NCBI RefSeq assembly: GCF_018070345.1
Contig: NZ_JAGPXX010000046.1
Span: forward strand, 1-34,812
Reading direction: 5' to 3'
Source: Streptomyces sp. F63
GTDB lineage: Bacteria > Actinomycetota > Actinomycetes > Streptomycetales > Streptomycetaceae
DNA: 34,812 nt
In this document: positions 15,144 to 22,662 of the stretch, piece after piece
Layout of the letters: each line of letters opens with the position of its first letter
Numbering within the stretch: position 1 is the stretch's first letter
Translations under genes and position numbers: made by a program
The notes under the pieces: model-generated
The model's database searches: none
Seen by the model: only the letters and a program-made list of their open reading frames with translations
Told to the model about the DNA's origin: nothing

Positions 15144-16036
15144 CGGCCGCGGCAGCCGGCTTCTCCACCGGCACACCTCCATCCGGAACAGCCGCCGGCC
15201 ACGACGGCGCCACCGGCCCGGCCGCCATGCCGCTCCCCTACCGGGTGGTGCGCCGCCGCGCCGAGACCGCCGACACCGCCAGCTTCGTCCTCGAACCGGT
15301 GGACGAGGCCCTGCCGCCCTTCCGCCCCGGCCAGTTCGCCATGCTGTACGCCTTCGGCATCGGCGACATCCCCGTCTCGGTGAGCGGCATCCTGCCGCAC
15401 CGCGGCCGGCTGATGCACACGGTCCGGGCCGTCGGCGCCGTCTCCACCGCCCTGTTCGAGCTGGCTCCGGGCGACACCATCGGCGTGCGCGGCCCCTTCG
15501 GCACCACCTGGGACACCTCACGGGCGGCGGGCGGCGACGTGCTCGTCATCGCCGGGGGCATCGGCCTGGCGCCGCTGCGGCCGCTCGTCTACGAGGTGTT
15601 CCGCGCGCCCGGCCGGTTCCGGCGCGTCCAGGTCCTGATCGGCGCCCGCACCCCCGGTGATCTGATCTACCGCGACGAGGTCTCCGTCTGGGCCGCCGCC
15701 GGCCCGGGCCGCACCGCGCTCACCGTCGACCGGCCGGACGACACCTGGGCCGGCGAAGTCGGCCTCGTCACCGGCCTGCTGGGGCACGCGCGCTTCGACC
15801 CGCCCGGCACCACGGCGTACGTCTGCGGTCCCGAGGTGATGATCCGGGCCACCGCCCGCGAACTGCTGCACCGCGGGCTGCGGCCCGAGCGTGTGCTCGT
15901 CTCCCTGGAGCGCACCATGCGCTGCGGCACCGGGCACTGCGGGCACTGCCAGCTCGGTCCCGTACTGCTCTGCCGGGACGGCGCAGTCCTCGGCTACGAC
16001 CGGGCCGCGTCCCTCCTCGCCACTCGGGAGCTGTGA
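15140..16036 (+). CDS. hydG: Group 3b hydrogenase gamma subunit (FAD/NAD(P)H diaphorase, HydG)
   Basis: The protein has 298 residues and is the pyridine-nucleotide-reducing subunit. An FAD-binding barrel (about 30-125, RPGQFAMLY) is followed by the NAD(P) Rossmann motif IAGGIGLAPLRPLVYE (about 137-152) and a C-terminal [2Fe-2S] knot with Cys262, Cys267, Cys270 and Cys278 (MRCGTGHCGHCQLG). It couples H2 oxidation or evolution to NADP(H). The GTG at 15140 overlaps the hydB stop and has GGGAGGA seven bases upstream. An internal ATG at residue 30 lacks a ribosome site. The stop lies one base before hydD. The symbol follows the archaeal sulfhydrogenase and is not the [FeFe] maturase of the same name. 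Confidence 0.92.
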   Translation: MTAAAAGFSTGTPPSGTAAGHDGATGPAAMPLPYRVVRRRAETADTASFVLEPVDEALPPFRPGQFAMLYAFGIGDIPVSVSGILPHRGRLMHTVRAVGAVSTALFELAPGDTIGVRGPFGTTWDTSRAAGGDVLVIAGGIGLAPLRPLVYEVFRAPGRFRRVQVLIGARTPGDLIYRDEVSVWAAAGPGRTALTVDRPDDTWAGEVGLVTGLLGHARFDPPGTTAYVCGPEVMIRATARELLHRGLRPERVLVSLERTMRCGTGHCGHCQLGPVLLCRDGAVLGYDRAASLLATREL

Positions 16037-16037
16037 C

Positions 16038-16970
16038 ATGACCACGGACGGCACCCGCACGACCGAAGCCACCACCACGGAAGCCACAACCCCGGAGACC
16101 ACCGCCACGGAGACCACCGCCGGGACGGACCTCCCCACCCTCGCCGTGTACAAGCTCGCCTCCTGCGACGGCTGCCAGCTCACCCTGCTGAACTGCGAGG
16201 ACGAACTGCTGGCGCTGGCCGGGCGGGTCCGCATCGGCTACTTCCCGGAGGCGACCAGGGCGGTCCTGCCCGGCCCGTACGACCTGGCGCTGGTCGAGGG
16301 CTCCGTCACCACGGCCGCCGACGCCGAGCGGGTGCGGGAGATCCGCGCCGCCTCCCGCCATCTGGTGGCCATCGGCGCCTGCGCGACGGCCGGCGGCATC
16401 CAGGCGCTGCGCGACTTCGCCGATGTGGCGGAGTTCCGCGCGGCCGTCTACGCCCGCCCGGAGCAGATCGACGCGCTGGCCCGCTCCACGCCCGTATCGG
16501 CCCATGTGCGGGTCGACTTCGAACTGCGCGGCTGCCCGGTGGACCGCGGGCAGCTCCTGGAGGTCGTCACCGCGTTCCTCGCCGGGCGCAAGCCCGGCAT
16601 CCCGGACCACAGCGTCTGCTTCGCCTGCAAGCGGCGCGGCACGGTCTGCGTCACCGTGGCCCGCGGCACGCCCTGCCTGGGCCCGGTCACCCACGCCGGC
16701 TGCGGCGCCCTCTGCCCGGCCTACGGGCGCGGCTGCTACGGCTGCTTCGGCCCGGCCGCCGGCGCCGCCCCGGACAAGCTGATCCCGCTGCTCCGCCGGG
16801 ACGGCCTGGACGACCGCGCCGTCGAGCGCTTCCTGCGCACCTTCACCGCCGCGGCGTTCGAGGAGCGGCGGGCGGGCGGCCCCGCGGGAGCGGAGGAGGA
16901 GCCCGCCCCCGGGGACGCGCCGAGGCGGAACGAGAACGAGAGGGAAGAGAAGGAAGGGGCGGCGTCATGA
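16038..16970 (+). CDS. hydD: Group 3b [NiFe] hydrogenase small subunit (HydD)
   Basis: The protein has 310 residues and is the electron-transferring partner of HydA. The proximal-cluster motif Cys43-x2-Cys46 (ASCDGCQLTLLN) and GACATAGG are present. A C-terminal series of cysteines (CFACKRRGTVC, CLGP, GCGALCPAYGRGCYGCFGP) would bind the proximal and two further [4Fe-4S] clusters. No Tat signal is present, so the enzyme is cytosolic, as expected for group 3. The first 30 residues are an unusual Thr/Glu-rich leader, and the last 40 are charged and probably disordered. GGGAG precedes ATG 16038. The stop overlaps the hydA start as ATGA. Confidence 0.93.
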   Translation: MTTDGTRTTEATTTEATTPETTATETTAGTDLPTLAVYKLASCDGCQLTLLNCEDELLALAGRVRIGYFPEATRAVLPGPYDLALVEGSVTTAADAERVREIRAASRHLVAIGACATAGGIQALRDFADVAEFRAAVYARPEQIDALARSTPVSAHVRVDFELRGCPVDRGQLLEVVTAFLAGRKPGIPDHSVCFACKRRGTVCVTVARGTPCLGPVTHAGCGALCPAYGRGCYGCFGPAAGAAPDKLIPLLRRDGLDDRAVERFLRTFTAAAFEERRAGGPAGAEEEPAPGDAPRRNENEREEKEGAAS

Positions 16971-18286
16971 CGCACCGCGGCTCCCGCGTGCTGCACGTCG
17001 GTGCCCTCGCCCGCGTCGAGGGCGAGGGCGAGCTGCGGCTGCGCGTGCACGACGGGCAGGTCGCCGAGGCCCGGCTGCGCATCTACGAACCGCCGCGCTT
17101 CTTCGAGGCGTTGCTGCGCGGCCGGGCGCACACCGAGCCGCCGGACATCACCGCGCGGATCTGCGGCATCTGCCCCGTCGCGTACCAGATGAGCGCCTGC
17201 CGGGCCATCGAGGACGCCTGCGGGGTGACGGTCGGCGGGCAGCTCGCGGCGCTGCGCCGGCTGCTGTACTGCGGCGAGTGGATCGAGAGCCAGGCCCTGC
17301 ACATCCATCTGCTGCACGCCCCCGATTTCCTCGGCTGCGACGGGGCGATCGAACTGGCCCGCACCCACCGCGCCGAGGTGGAACGCGGCCTGCGGCTGAA
17401 GCAGACGGGCAACGCGATCCTGGAACTCCTCGGCGGGCGTGCCGTCCACCCGGTCAACGTGCGCCTCGGCGGCTTCCACCGTGTGCCCGGGCGGTCCGAA
17501 CTGGAGCCGCTCGCCGAGCGGTTGCGGCAGGCGCTGGACGACGCCCGGGAGACCGTGCGCTGGGCGTCCGGCTTCGACTTCCCCGACGCGGCCGTCGACG
17601 CCGACCTGCTCGCCCTCGCCGACCCGGGCCGCTACGCCATCGACAGCGGCACCCCCACCGTGCTGCCCGCCGGCGGCGGCCCGCTCCGCTCCTTCCCCGT
17701 CGCCGCGTTCGGCGAGCACGTCAGGGAGGAGCAGGCGCCGCACTCCACCGCCCTGTACTCCCGGCTCGACGGGCGCCGCCACCTCACCGGTCCCCTCGCC
17801 CGCTACGCCGTCAGCGGCCGGTGGCTGACGGGCGCGGCGCGCGAGGCGGCGGACGAGGCGGGGCTCGGGGAGATCTGCCGCAACCCCTTCCGCAGCGTGC
17901 TGGTGCGGGGGGTGGAGACCGTGTACGCGGTCGAGGAGGCGCTGCGCGTCATCGACGCGTACCGGCCGCCGCGCCGCCCGTACGTGGAGGTGCCGCCGCG
18001 CGCGGGCACCGGGCACGGCGCGACGGAGGCCCCGCGCGGGATCCTCCACCACACCTACACCCTGGACGCGGAGGGCACCGTCACGGCGGCGCAGCTCGTG
18101 CCGCCCACCGCGCAGAACCAGGGCGCCATCGAGGCCGATCTGCGCAGTGTGGCCCAGGCCGCGCTGGACGGCGGCGATCCGACGGACGAGGAGCTGACGG
18201 CGCTGTGCGAACGGGCCATCCGCAACCACGACCCGTGCATCTCCTGCGCCACCCATTTCCTCGACCTGACCGTGGACCGGGGCTGA
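16967..18286 (+). CDS. hydA: Group 3b [NiFe] hydrogenase large subunit (HydA)
   Basis: The 439-residue catalytic subunit carries the [NiFe] active site. The N-terminal L1 motif is RICGICP (Cys66, Cys69) and the C-terminal L2 motif is DPCISCATH (Cys424, Cys427, His430). The short DPCxxCxxH signature, the cytosolic character and the neighbouring flavin subunit place it in the bidirectional NADP-linked group 3b. The maturation protease is expected to cut after His430 and release the nine residues FLDLTVDRG. The start is within the hydD stop (ATGA). The protein is of normal length with no insert, in contrast to HypF and the protease. It follows four genes in one transcript and precedes hypD by 85 bp. 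Confidence 0.95.
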   Translation: MTHRGSRVLHVGALARVEGEGELRLRVHDGQVAEARLRIYEPPRFFEALLRGRAHTEPPDITARICGICPVAYQMSACRAIEDACGVTVGGQLAALRRLLYCGEWIESQALHIHLLHAPDFLGCDGAIELARTHRAEVERGLRLKQTGNAILELLGGRAVHPVNVRLGGFHRVPGRSELEPLAERLRQALDDARETVRWASGFDFPDAAVDADLLALADPGRYAIDSGTPTVLPAGGGPLRSFPVAAFGEHVREEQAPHSTALYSRLDGRRHLTGPLARYAVSGRWLTGAAREAADEAGLGEICRNPFRSVLVRGVETVYAVEEALRVIDAYRPPRRPYVEVPPRAGTGHGATEAPRGILHHTYTLDAEGTVTAAQLVPPTAQNQGAIEADLRSVAQAALDGGDPTDEELTALCERAIRNHDPCISCATHFLDLTVDRG

Positions 18287-18371
18287 GGAGGCGGAGCGCA
18301 CCCGTGGGACCGCGACCGCACACAGGAGCCGCGCGCCGGGCGCGCGGGGCCCATCCGACGAGCGAGGAACC

Positions 18372-19469
18372 GTGAAGTACCTGGACGAGTACCGCGATCC
18401 GGCCGTGGCCCGCCGCCTGCTGGAGGAGCTGCGCCGCACCGCCACCCGCCCGTGGCAGATCATGGAGGTCTGCGGCGGCCAGACCCACACCCTCGTCCGG
18501 CAGGGCATCGACGAACTGCTGCCCGCCGGGATGCGGATGGTGCACGGTCCCGGCTGCCCGGTGTGCGTAACGCCGCTGGAGACACTGGACCGGGCCATGG
18601 CCATCGCCGCCCGCCCGGGCGTCACCTTCGCCAGTTTCGGCGACATGCTCCGCGTCCCCGGCTCGGACACCGATCTGCTGTCGCTCCGCGCCCGGGGCGC
18701 CGATGTGCGGGTCGTGTACTCGCCCATGGAGGCCGTCCGTCTCGCCGTGCTCCACCCGGACCGCGAGGTGGTCTTCCTGGCCGTCGGGTTCGAGACCACC
18801 GCCCCGGCCAACGCCATGGCGGTGCTGCACGCCTCCCGCCTGGGGCTGCGCAACTTCTCGGTGCTCGTCAGCCATGTCCTGGTGCCGCCCGCCATGACGG
18901 CGCTGCTGGACGACCCGGACTGCGAGGTCGAGGCGTTCCTCGCCGCCGGGCACGTCTGCGCGGTGATGGGCTGCACCGCGTACGAGCCGATCGCGGCCCG
19001 CTACCGGGTGCCCATCGTCGTGACCGGGTTCGAACCGCTCGATCTGCTGGAGGGCATCCTCATGACGGTGCGGCAGCTCGAAACGGGCCGGGCGGAGGTG
19101 GAGAACCAGTACGCGCGGGCCGTGCGGCGGGACGGCAACACCGCCGCTCGCAGCATCGTCGAACACGTCTTCCAGGTGACCGACCGGACCTGGCGCGGTA
19201 TCGGCCCGCTGCCGGAGAGCGGTCTCGGGCTCCGCCCGGAGTTCGCCGGCTACGACGCGGCCCTCCGCCACGAGGTGGCGGACCTGCACCCGGCCGAGGA
19301 CCCCCAGTGCCTGGCCGGCTCGATCCTGACCGGCGCCGCCCTGCCCGTCGACTGCCCCGCCTACGGCACCCGCTGCACCCCCCGCCACCCCCTCGGCGCG
19401 CCCATGGTGTCCGCCGAGGGCACCTGCGCCGCGTTCCACGCGGCCGGACGGATCAGGAGCCCGCTGTGA
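18372..19469 (+). CDS. hypD: Hydrogenase iron-site assembly protein HypD
   Basis: HypD is the iron-sulfur scaffold on which, with HypC, the Fe(CN)2CO group is built. The 365-residue protein has the full set of motifs: EVCGGQTH (Cys34, His39), GPGCPVC (Cys62, Cys65) and, near the C-terminus, the cluster ligands in DPQCLAGSIL, DCPAYGTRC and EGTCAAFH. GTG 18372 has GAGGAA five bases upstream. It lies 85 bp downstream of hydA, and its stop overlaps the hypE GTG (GTGA). The gap holds no obvious promoter, so the gene is probably part of the hyd transcript. Confidence 0.95.
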   Translation: MKYLDEYRDPAVARRLLEELRRTATRPWQIMEVCGGQTHTLVRQGIDELLPAGMRMVHGPGCPVCVTPLETLDRAMAIAARPGVTFASFGDMLRVPGSDTDLLSLRARGADVRVVYSPMEAVRLAVLHPDREVVFLAVGFETTAPANAMAVLHASRLGLRNFSVLVSHVLVPPAMTALLDDPDCEVEAFLAAGHVCAVMGCTAYEPIAARYRVPIVVTGFEPLDLLEGILMTVRQLETGRAEVENQYARAVRRDGNTAARSIVEHVFQVTDRTWRGIGPLPESGLGLRPEFAGYDAALRHEVADLHPAEDPQCLAGSILTGAALPVDCPAYGTRCTPRHPLGAPMVSAEGTCAAFHAAGRIRSPL

Positions 19470-20509
19470 GCAGTTGCCCGAACCCCTACGAGGAGCACGA
19501 GCGCGTGCTGCTCGGCCACGGCGCCGGCGGCCGGCTCACCGCCGAACTCCTGGAGAGCCTGCTGCTGCCGGCCGTCGGCGGCTTCCCGGCGGGCCCCCCG
19601 GAGGGGCCCCTGGAGGACGCGGCGCCGCTGCCCGGCCGTCCCGAACTGGTGATGAGCACCGACGGGTTCGTCGTCCACCCGCTGTTCTTCCCCGGCGGCG
19701 ACATCGGCTCGCTCGCCGTGCACGGCACCGTCAACGACCTGGCGGTGATGGGGGCCCGTCCGCTCGCCCTGTCGGTGGCACTCGTCATCGAGGAGGGGCT
19801 GCCGCTGTCCGAACTGCGGGCGGTGGCGGGCTCGCTGGGCAAGGCGGCGCGTGAGGCGGAGGTGCCGGTCGTCACCGGGGACACCAAGGTCGTGGGGCGC
19901 GGCGCCGCCGACAAGGTCTTCATCACCACCACCGGGATCGGCACCCGCATCCCCGGCCTGGCCCCGTCGGCGTCCCGCGCCCGGCCGGGGGACGCGGTGC
20001 TGCTGTCGGGGCCCATCGGCCTGCACGGCACGGCCGTCCTCAGCACCCGCGAGGGGCTGGGCTTCGAGACCGACATCGCCTCCGACTCCCGTCCCCTGCA
20101 CCGGCTGGTGGAGGCCCTGGCGCCGGTCGGCGCCCGGCTGCACACCCTGCGCGATCCGACCCGGGGCGGCCTGGCGGCCACGCTCAACGAGATCGCCCGC
20201 GACTCGGGGGTGGCCGTGGAGATCGACGAGTCCGCGCTGCCGGTGCCCGGCCCGGTCGCCTCGGCCTGCGACCTGCTGGGGCTGGACCCGCTGCATGTCG
20301 CCAACGAGGGCTGCATGGTCGCCTTCGTGGCCCCGCCCGCCGCCGAGGCGGCCCTGACGGCGATGCGCTCCCGCGCGGAGGGCACCGGCGCCGTCCGGAT
20401 CGGCGAGGCGACGGCGGGCCCGGCCGGCCGCGTCCTCCTGCGCACCCTGGTCGGTGCCCGACGCGTCGTGGACATGCCGGTCGGCGAGCAACTGCCGCGC
20501 ATCTGCTGA
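19466..20509 (+). CDS. hypE: Carbamoyl-phosphate-derived cyanide maturase HypE
   Basis: HypE dehydrates the carbamoyl group received from HypF to a thiocyanate on its C-terminal cysteine and donates cyanide to HypCD. The 347-residue PurM-like protein has LGHGAGGRLTAELL near the start, TDGFVVHP and GDIGSLAVHGTVNDLAVMGA in the ATP region, and GDTKVV. It ends exactly PRIC with the acceptor Cys347. The GTG at 19466 overlaps the hypD stop, with AGGAG upstream. It is the last gene of the locus, followed by a 16-bp palindrome. Confidence 0.95.
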   Translation: MSSCPNPYEEHERVLLGHGAGGRLTAELLESLLLPAVGGFPAGPPEGPLEDAAPLPGRPELVMSTDGFVVHPLFFPGGDIGSLAVHGTVNDLAVMGARPLALSVALVIEEGLPLSELRAVAGSLGKAAREAEVPVVTGDTKVVGRGAADKVFITTTGIGTRIPGLAPSASRARPGDAVLLSGPIGLHGTAVLSTREGLGFETDIASDSRPLHRLVEALAPVGARLHTLRDPTRGGLAATLNEIARDSGVAVEIDESALPVPGPVASACDLLGLDPLHVANEGCMVAFVAPPAAEAALTAMRSRAEGTGAVRIGEATAGPAGRVLLRTLVGARRVVDMPVGEQLPRIC

Positions 20510-20516
20510 GCGGTCG

Positions 20517-20532
20517 CCGGGCACGTGCCCGG
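20517..20532 (+). terminator. Palindrome after hypE
   Basis: CCGGGCACGTGCCCGG is a perfect 16-bp palindrome starting eight bases after the hypE stop. Position and symmetry suggest the end of the hyd-hyp transcript. There is no U tract. Confidence 0.4.
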
Positions 20533-20642
20533 TACTCGCCGGGCGGCTGCCGGACGGTGGCTGCGGCCGGCTGGACACCGACGCGCGCCGGAGGACGGTC
20601 GGCCCGGCCTCGGCCGGCGCCGGGTGAGCGGCCGGTCGGGCG

Positions 20643-20667
20643 CCGGCAGGGCGCGGGGCCCTGCCGG
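20643..20667. terminator. Stem-loop between convergent hypE and ycnI
   Basis: Perfect 10-bp arms (CCGGCAGGGC and GCCCTGCCGG) enclose a 5-base loop. It lies 60 bp downstream of the ycnI stop on the minus strand and 134 bp past hypE, so it may serve either or both. Confidence 0.5.
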
Positions 20668-20726
20668 GGCCGGGCAGGTGGCCCGTGACGGCTCGCCGCC
20701 CGCCCGGGCGGGGCGCACCCGGGGTG

Positions 20727-21539
20727 TCAGCCGGCGTCCGCCGCGCTCCGGCGGCGGAGGAACCACCACGCGCCCCCGCCGAGCGCGAGCACGCCCGCAG
20801 CCCCGGCGGCCAGCGGGACGACGGATGAGCCGCCGTCGCCGTCCGCGGCGGCCTGCTCCGTCTCGTCCACCACCCTGCCGGAGGACGTCGTCACGCCGTT
20901 CCCCTCCCCGTCCCCGGTCCCGTCACCGGGGACCGCGACGGCGGAGTCGTCGGGGGCGGGCTCCCCGGAGTCGGGCTCCCCGGAGGCGAGCGGTGTGGCT
21001 CCGGGGGCGGCTGGCTTCAGTTCGAGGACGGGGGCCGGCTGCCCGGAGTCGTGCCCGTCGCCGTGCCCGTGGCCGCTGTCCGAGGTCTCGATCCAGCGTG
21101 CCACCGTGCCGTCCCCGTAGGTCTCCACGGTCTTGAACGCCAGCTTCCGGGCGTCGGGGAGCTGCCGGACGGTGATCTGGTATTCGGCGTCGGCACCCGC
21201 CTCGGTCTCGGGCCCGGCGACACGGTAGCCGCCGTCGGTGGTCTTCAGCTTCCAGCCCTTGGGCGCCTTCTTCAGCTTGACGGCCCCGGGTTCGACGCCG
21301 TCCGGCAGTTCGACGCGCACCTCCGTGAAGCCGGCCTCGGGGTTCTCCGCCTCCGAGGTGAAGGTGAGGGTGACGTTCTCGGCCAGCGCACGGGCCTCAG
21401 CGGCCGTGACGTGGGCGTGGGCCTGGGCGGGACCGGCGGCCACGACCGTGGCACCGAAGGCGAGGGCCGCGGCCGCCGTGAGGTGGCGGAGGGTGTGCGG
21501 GCGCGGGCGGACGGAGGGCGTGCGCGGGTGAACGGACAT
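20727..21539 (-). CDS. ycnI: YcnI-family (DUF1775) copper-binding membrane-anchored protein
   Basis: The protein has 270 residues. A Sec signal peptide (LTAAAALAFGATVVAAGPAQA) should be cut before HAHV, giving the N-terminal His of the mature protein that binds Cu(II) in characterised YcnI. The DUF1775 domain follows (about 42-160, LTFTSEAENPEAGFTEVRVE and KKAPKGWKLKTTDGGY). Next come a His/Gly/Asp-rich stretch, a Pro/Gly linker and a C-terminal membrane anchor (VVPLAAGAAGVLALGGGAWWF followed by LRRR). ATG 21539 has GAGGAG at good spacing. The upstream membrane-protein frame runs 143 bp into this gene. It belongs to a copper-handling group with the CopCD fusion. Confidence 0.9.
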   Translation of the reverse strand: MSVHPRTPSVRPRPHTLRHLTAAAALAFGATVVAAGPAQAHAHVTAAEARALAENVTLTFTSEAENPEAGFTEVRVELPDGVEPGAVKLKKAPKGWKLKTTDGGYRVAGPETEAGADAEYQITVRQLPDARKLAFKTVETYGDGTVARWIETSDSGHGHGDGHDSGQPAPVLELKPAAPGATPLASGEPDSGEPAPDDSAVAVPGDGTGDGEGNGVTTSSGRVVDETEQAAADGDGGSSVVPLAAGAAGVLALGGGAWWFLRRRSAADAG

Positions 21540-22296
21540 GGGGGAGCTCCTCGGGTGAACGGCCGGAGCCCGTCGGGGCGGCCGGCGCGGGGATACGGCA
21601 ACCACGGTTGTGCTCCCGGTGCGGCGGCCCCCGGCGCACCACGGCGCTCGCCAGGAACTCCCGTGCCGGCGAGGGCGGTTCGACGGAGGCGGCGGTGTCC
21701 GCCGGCTCCGGTGGGTGGTCGGTGTTCCCCGCGGCGCGCGGATACCGGGCGAGGAGTACGGCCAGGGCGTGCCCCGCGGCCCGCCGCACGGCACGGGCCG
21801 CGCGGGCGGCGCCGGCCGCCGCCGAGTCCGCGCGGTGCAGCAGCCAGGCCACCGCCAGCGCGGCGAGGACGTGCGCCGCCGTCATGGCGGCCGGGGCCGG
21901 GTGGCAGAGGTGGACGCCGGCGGCCGGGGCCGCGAGCCCGCCGCCGTCCGCTCCGCCCGCGCCGTGCGCCGCGTGCCCGGCCGGCGGCGCGCAACCGGCG
22001 GCGAGCGACAGGGCGGTGTGCAGCACGGCCTGCGCCGCGAGGGTGGCCGCGACGACCACGGGCAGCGGAGGGCGCCGGCGCGCCGTCGGCCGGACGACGG
22101 CGTACTGCGCGGCGGCCAGCAGCGCCACCGTCCCCCAGGGCACCGGCACCGCCAGGACGGCGTGGTGCCCGGCGACCGCCAGCACGGTGCCGGTCAGCGC
22201 GAACACCGCCGCGCGCGGACGGCCGGCCGGCCACCGTGCCGGGCACGCGGCCGGGCCGCGGAACGGCCTGCCCGGCGGCTGCGGCTGATCGGCCAT
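21397..22296 (-). CDS. Polytopic membrane protein upstream of ycnI
   Basis: The protein has 299 residues as read. At least four hydrophobic helices are visible (AAVFALTGTVLAVAGHHAVL, WGTVALLAAAQYAVV, VVVAATLAAQAVLHTALSL, MTAAHVLAALAVAWLLH). A loop between helices 3 and 4 is rich in Cys and His (AGCAPPAGHAAH, HLCHPAP), suggesting metal contact. The final 70 residues are Arg/Pro-rich and overlap the ycnI signal-peptide region in another frame by 143 bp. That is unusual and may mean a frameshift or simply a missing stop in very GC-rich DNA. The family is not recognised. Its position next to ycnI and opposite the CopCD fusion suggests copper. Confidence 0.65.
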   Translation of the reverse strand: MADQPQPPGRPFRGPAACPARWPAGRPRAAVFALTGTVLAVAGHHAVLAVPVPWGTVALLAAAQYAVVRPTARRRPPLPVVVAATLAAQAVLHTALSLAAGCAPPAGHAAHGAGGADGGGLAAPAAGVHLCHPAPAAMTAAHVLAALAVAWLLHRADSAAAGAARAARAVRRAAGHALAVLLARYPRAAGNTDHPPEPADTAASVEPPSPAREFLASAVVRRGPPHREHNRGCRIPAPAAPTGSGRSPEELPHVRSPAHALRPPAPAHPPPPHGGRGPRLRCHGRGRRSRPGPRPRHGR

Positions 22297-22662
22297 CACG
22301 TGTTCAGCTCCGCGGGTCGGGGGATCGTACGCCAGGTCGGGGGATCGTGCGCCGGGTCGGGGGATCGTGCGCCGGGTCGGGGGATCGTGCGCCGAGAGGG
22401 ATACGGCGGCCGGGCGGCGGCCGTTCACCCCGCCGGTGCCTTTTGGCATTCTCGCTGAGCATCCGGCGTCCCCGCCACGTACTCGTCACAGAACCCCCGA
22501 GCCCGGCCCGCGAGCCCGGCCCCGGAGCCCGGCCCCCGCCCCGAAGCCCGTTTCCGGCCCCTGAGGTCCGGGCGGACCGGGCGGGGGCCGGCGGGGAGGC
22601 GGGACGGCCGGGGCGGCATCCCGGACGGCTGCCGGAATGCGGCGAGAAACGGAGAGAGCGGC
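22297..22662. other. Divergent intergenic region upstream of the CopCD fusion
   Basis: This 366-bp region contains the four-copy 20-bp tandem repeat (listed separately) next to the start of the minus-strand membrane gene. The rest is very GC-rich sequence with no gene I can support. It is the expected place for divergent promoters of the copper genes. Confidence 0.4.
22311..22394. repeat. Four tandem copies of a 20-bp unit
   Basis: The unit GCCGGGTCGGGGGATCGTGC is repeated four times head to tail (22311, 22331, 22351, 22371) plus four bases of a fifth. Units 3 and 4 are identical. Units 1 and 2 differ at one to three positions. The array begins 14 bp upstream of the membrane-protein start. 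A 20-bp period is close to two helical turns, which would suit cooperative binding of a regulator on one DNA face. Confidence 0.85.

Noticed and set aside
15140..16036. HydG as the [FeFe]-hydrogenase radical-SAM maturase
   Set aside because: There is no CxxxCxxC radical-SAM motif. The protein is an FAD/NAD(P)/2Fe-2S subunit and the symbol is shared by coincidence.
22311..22394. Short CRISPR array
   Set aside because: The 20-bp units are directly adjacent with no spacers, and no cas genes are present.
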